Source of the DNA: Actinomycetota bacterium
Lineage (GTDB): Bacteria; Actinomycetota; Acidimicrobiia; Spongiisociales; UBA4744
Direction of reading: 5' to 3'
Assembly: GCA_013152275.1 (NCBI GenBank)
Contig: JAADGS010000027.1
Span: forward strand, 22,582-86,581
DNA: 64,000 bases
The translations under genes and the position numbers were made by a program. Within the stretch, counting starts at the first letter, position 1. Each line of letters starts with the position of its first letter. A model generated the notes under the pieces. That model was not told the DNA's origin and did not search any database. It saw only the letters and a list, made by a program, of their open reading frames with translations. Shown here in pieces: positions 63,043-64,000 of this stretch.

Positions 63043-63513
63043 GTGGAGCCAAAAGCGCCGCGAGTGTCGGAGTTGTCGTTGGTCATGCAACCTCCGGACG
63101 CGAATTCGAACGGTTTCGTACATGGGGGCTCGATCATGAAGCTGGTCGACACGATCGCCGGGGTGGCGGCGATTCGCCATGCCCAGTCACGAGTGGTGAC
63201 GGCGCAAGTGGACTCCCTGTCGTTTCTCGCTCCGGTACACATCGGGGATGTCGTGACGTTCGAGGCCGTTGTGACCCAGGCGTGGCATACCTCGATGGAG
63301 GTCAAGGTCGTCGTACATCGCGAGGATGCACTCCGTGGGGAGCGGACCTTGACGACGACTGCGTATCTGACCATGGTCGCCGTGGACCAGGATGGGCATC
63401 CGGTCGAGATTCCTTCGCTCGAGCCGTCGACCGACCGAGAACGGGAACGGCAGGCCGCAGCGGAAGTGCGCAGGGAGGAACGCATCCATCTGCGGGAGCG
63501 ACTCGGGACGTAG
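63043..63513 (+). CDS. Hotdog-fold acyl-CoA thioesterase
   Basis: A 156-residue thioesterase of the YciA/ACOT type. NSNGFVHGGSIMKLVDTIAG carries the catalytic Asp and the substrate-loop Gly pair; SFLAPVHIGDVVTFEA and the C-terminal basic helix are typical. It cleaves acyl-CoA. GGAGGAG precedes GTG 63043. It shares the clpB control region in the opposite direction. Confidence 0.87.
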   Translation: MEPKAPRVSELSLVMQPPDANSNGFVHGGSIMKLVDTIAGVAAIRHAQSRVVTAQVDSLSFLAPVHIGDVVTFEAVVTQAWHTSMEVKVVVHREDALRGERTLTTTAYLTMVAVDQDGHPVEIPSLEPSTDRERERQAAAEVRREERIHLRERLGT

Positions 63514-63515
63514 AG

Positions 63516-63902
63516 TCAGGCGTCGAGCAGGGAGATACGGCGGTTGAGTGCGTCCAGGACGGCCCGCACGGTGGCAAGAGAAGGGTCGTCGTCACGGATG
63601 AGGGCGCTGCCGACGAATCGTTCGCTGAGGTTCGTGATGTCCACTTGTGCCAGAGCGATGCGGACATCGCCGAGTTCCTGGGTGGCCACTGCACTGAGAT
63701 CCATGGTGATCGCGTCGTGAGCGACCTTCTCGATGGCGTGAAGGGTCGCCTCACCCACGAGCCTGGGTCGAGCGGCATCGGCGGTCGCGCCAACGGCCTG
63801 ACCAGAGAACTCTTCGTCTTCCCACGACAGTGTCACGGTCACTCTCGCATCACCGTCTTCGAGTGATTCTTGAACATGGACGATGACCGGGCGTTCTCGC
63901 AT
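63516..63902 (-). CDS. Hypothetical protein, conserved-looking
   Basis: A 128-residue acidic soluble protein with alternating strands and helices (VTVTLSWEDEEFSGQAVGAT, then LVGEATLHAIEKVAHDAITM). The closing part ALIRDDDPSLATVRAVLDAL resembles a small domain seen in hypothetical actinobacterial proteins, which I cannot name. It converges on the thioesterase with 2 nt between stops. Confidence 0.6.
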   Translation of the reverse strand: MRERPVIVHVQESLEDGDARVTVTLSWEDEEFSGQAVGATADAARPRLVGEATLHAIEKVAHDAITMDLSAVATQELGDVRIALAQVDITNLSERFVGSALIRDDDPSLATVRAVLDALNRRISLLDA

Positions 63903-64000
63903 GGCAGCAGCCTACTGCCTGGGACCACCAGGAGTCGGTTTAGACCTCGTCAGGCGCTGCACGGTATGCGGTCGCTTCATTCCCCTGACGAAGACCCCCC
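63903..64000. other. Edge region, possible truncated gene end
   Basis: On the minus strand two frames stay open to the window edge. One ends in TAA at 63940-63942 with GLRQGNEATAYRAAPDEV, the other in TAG at 63912-63914. Neither can be chosen with so little sequence. I see no RNA gene or repeat here. Confidence 0.3.

Overview
The window looks like chromosomal DNA of a high-GC actinobacterium, possibly an uncultured Acidimicrobiia-like lineage (the class is inference). Supporting signs are a 29-residue bS22-type ribosomal protein gene, a dCTP deaminase of the mycobacterial bifunctional type, a CsoR-CopZ-CopA copper operon, lipoproteins with Thr-rich linkers, many GTG starts, and several genes whose start codon lies 6-9 nt behind a -10 hexamer (probable leaderless messages). 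I see no phage, insertion sequence, CRISPR array or plasmid genes. Most of the window is housekeeping, transport and regulation.

Layout. 0-9 kb: lysR-eamA, a candidate structured leader RNA before surE, dcd, two lipoproteins, tRNA-Gly(CCC), a CDF metal exporter overlapping thrB, bS22. 9-12.4 kb: copper operon with a CsoR-like operator. 12.4-20 kb: SDR, amidohydrolase plus nitroreductase, inositol-phosphatase-like enzyme, class III aminotransferase, a membrane-anchored zinc-ribbon/propeller-like protein. 20-25 kb: zinc uptake (znuA, znuB, znuC, zur), an LCP cell-wall ligase, OsmC. 25-31.6 kb: a five-gene peptide-type ABC transporter whose DppC subunit carries an inserted soluble domain. 31.6-39 kb: fructokinase, pentaheme cytochrome, purB, AlkX-like glycosylase, LysE exporter, purA, TetR.

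38.5-45.7 kb is a phosphate/polyphosphate neighbourhood: CHAD protein, NUDIX hydrolase, polyphosphate kinase, SixA phosphatase, then PhoU and a Na/Pi cotransporter. The NUDIX and SixA genes bracket ppk. The same two domains are fused in mycobacterial MutT1, which is encoded beside ppk.

45.9-55.7 kb holds two polar amino-acid ABC systems (a Gln-type and an Aap-type) on either side of dxs. The Aap permeases are unusually large. In all three ABC operons a strong hairpin separates the binding-protein gene from the permease genes. 55.7-64 kb: four-helix-bundle protein, lipoprotein, M20 amidohydrolase, a PadR / HAAS-NfeD / SPFH membrane operon with a clear promoter-operator, clpB with a HAIR-like element, a thioesterase and a hypothetical protein.

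The most unusual signals are two families of dispersed repeats built from 7-nt units (three and seven copies, almost all intergenic), the domain-inserted DppC, the bracketed ppk cluster, the candidate leader RNA, and a short gene broken by one in-frame TAA at 43789-43791.
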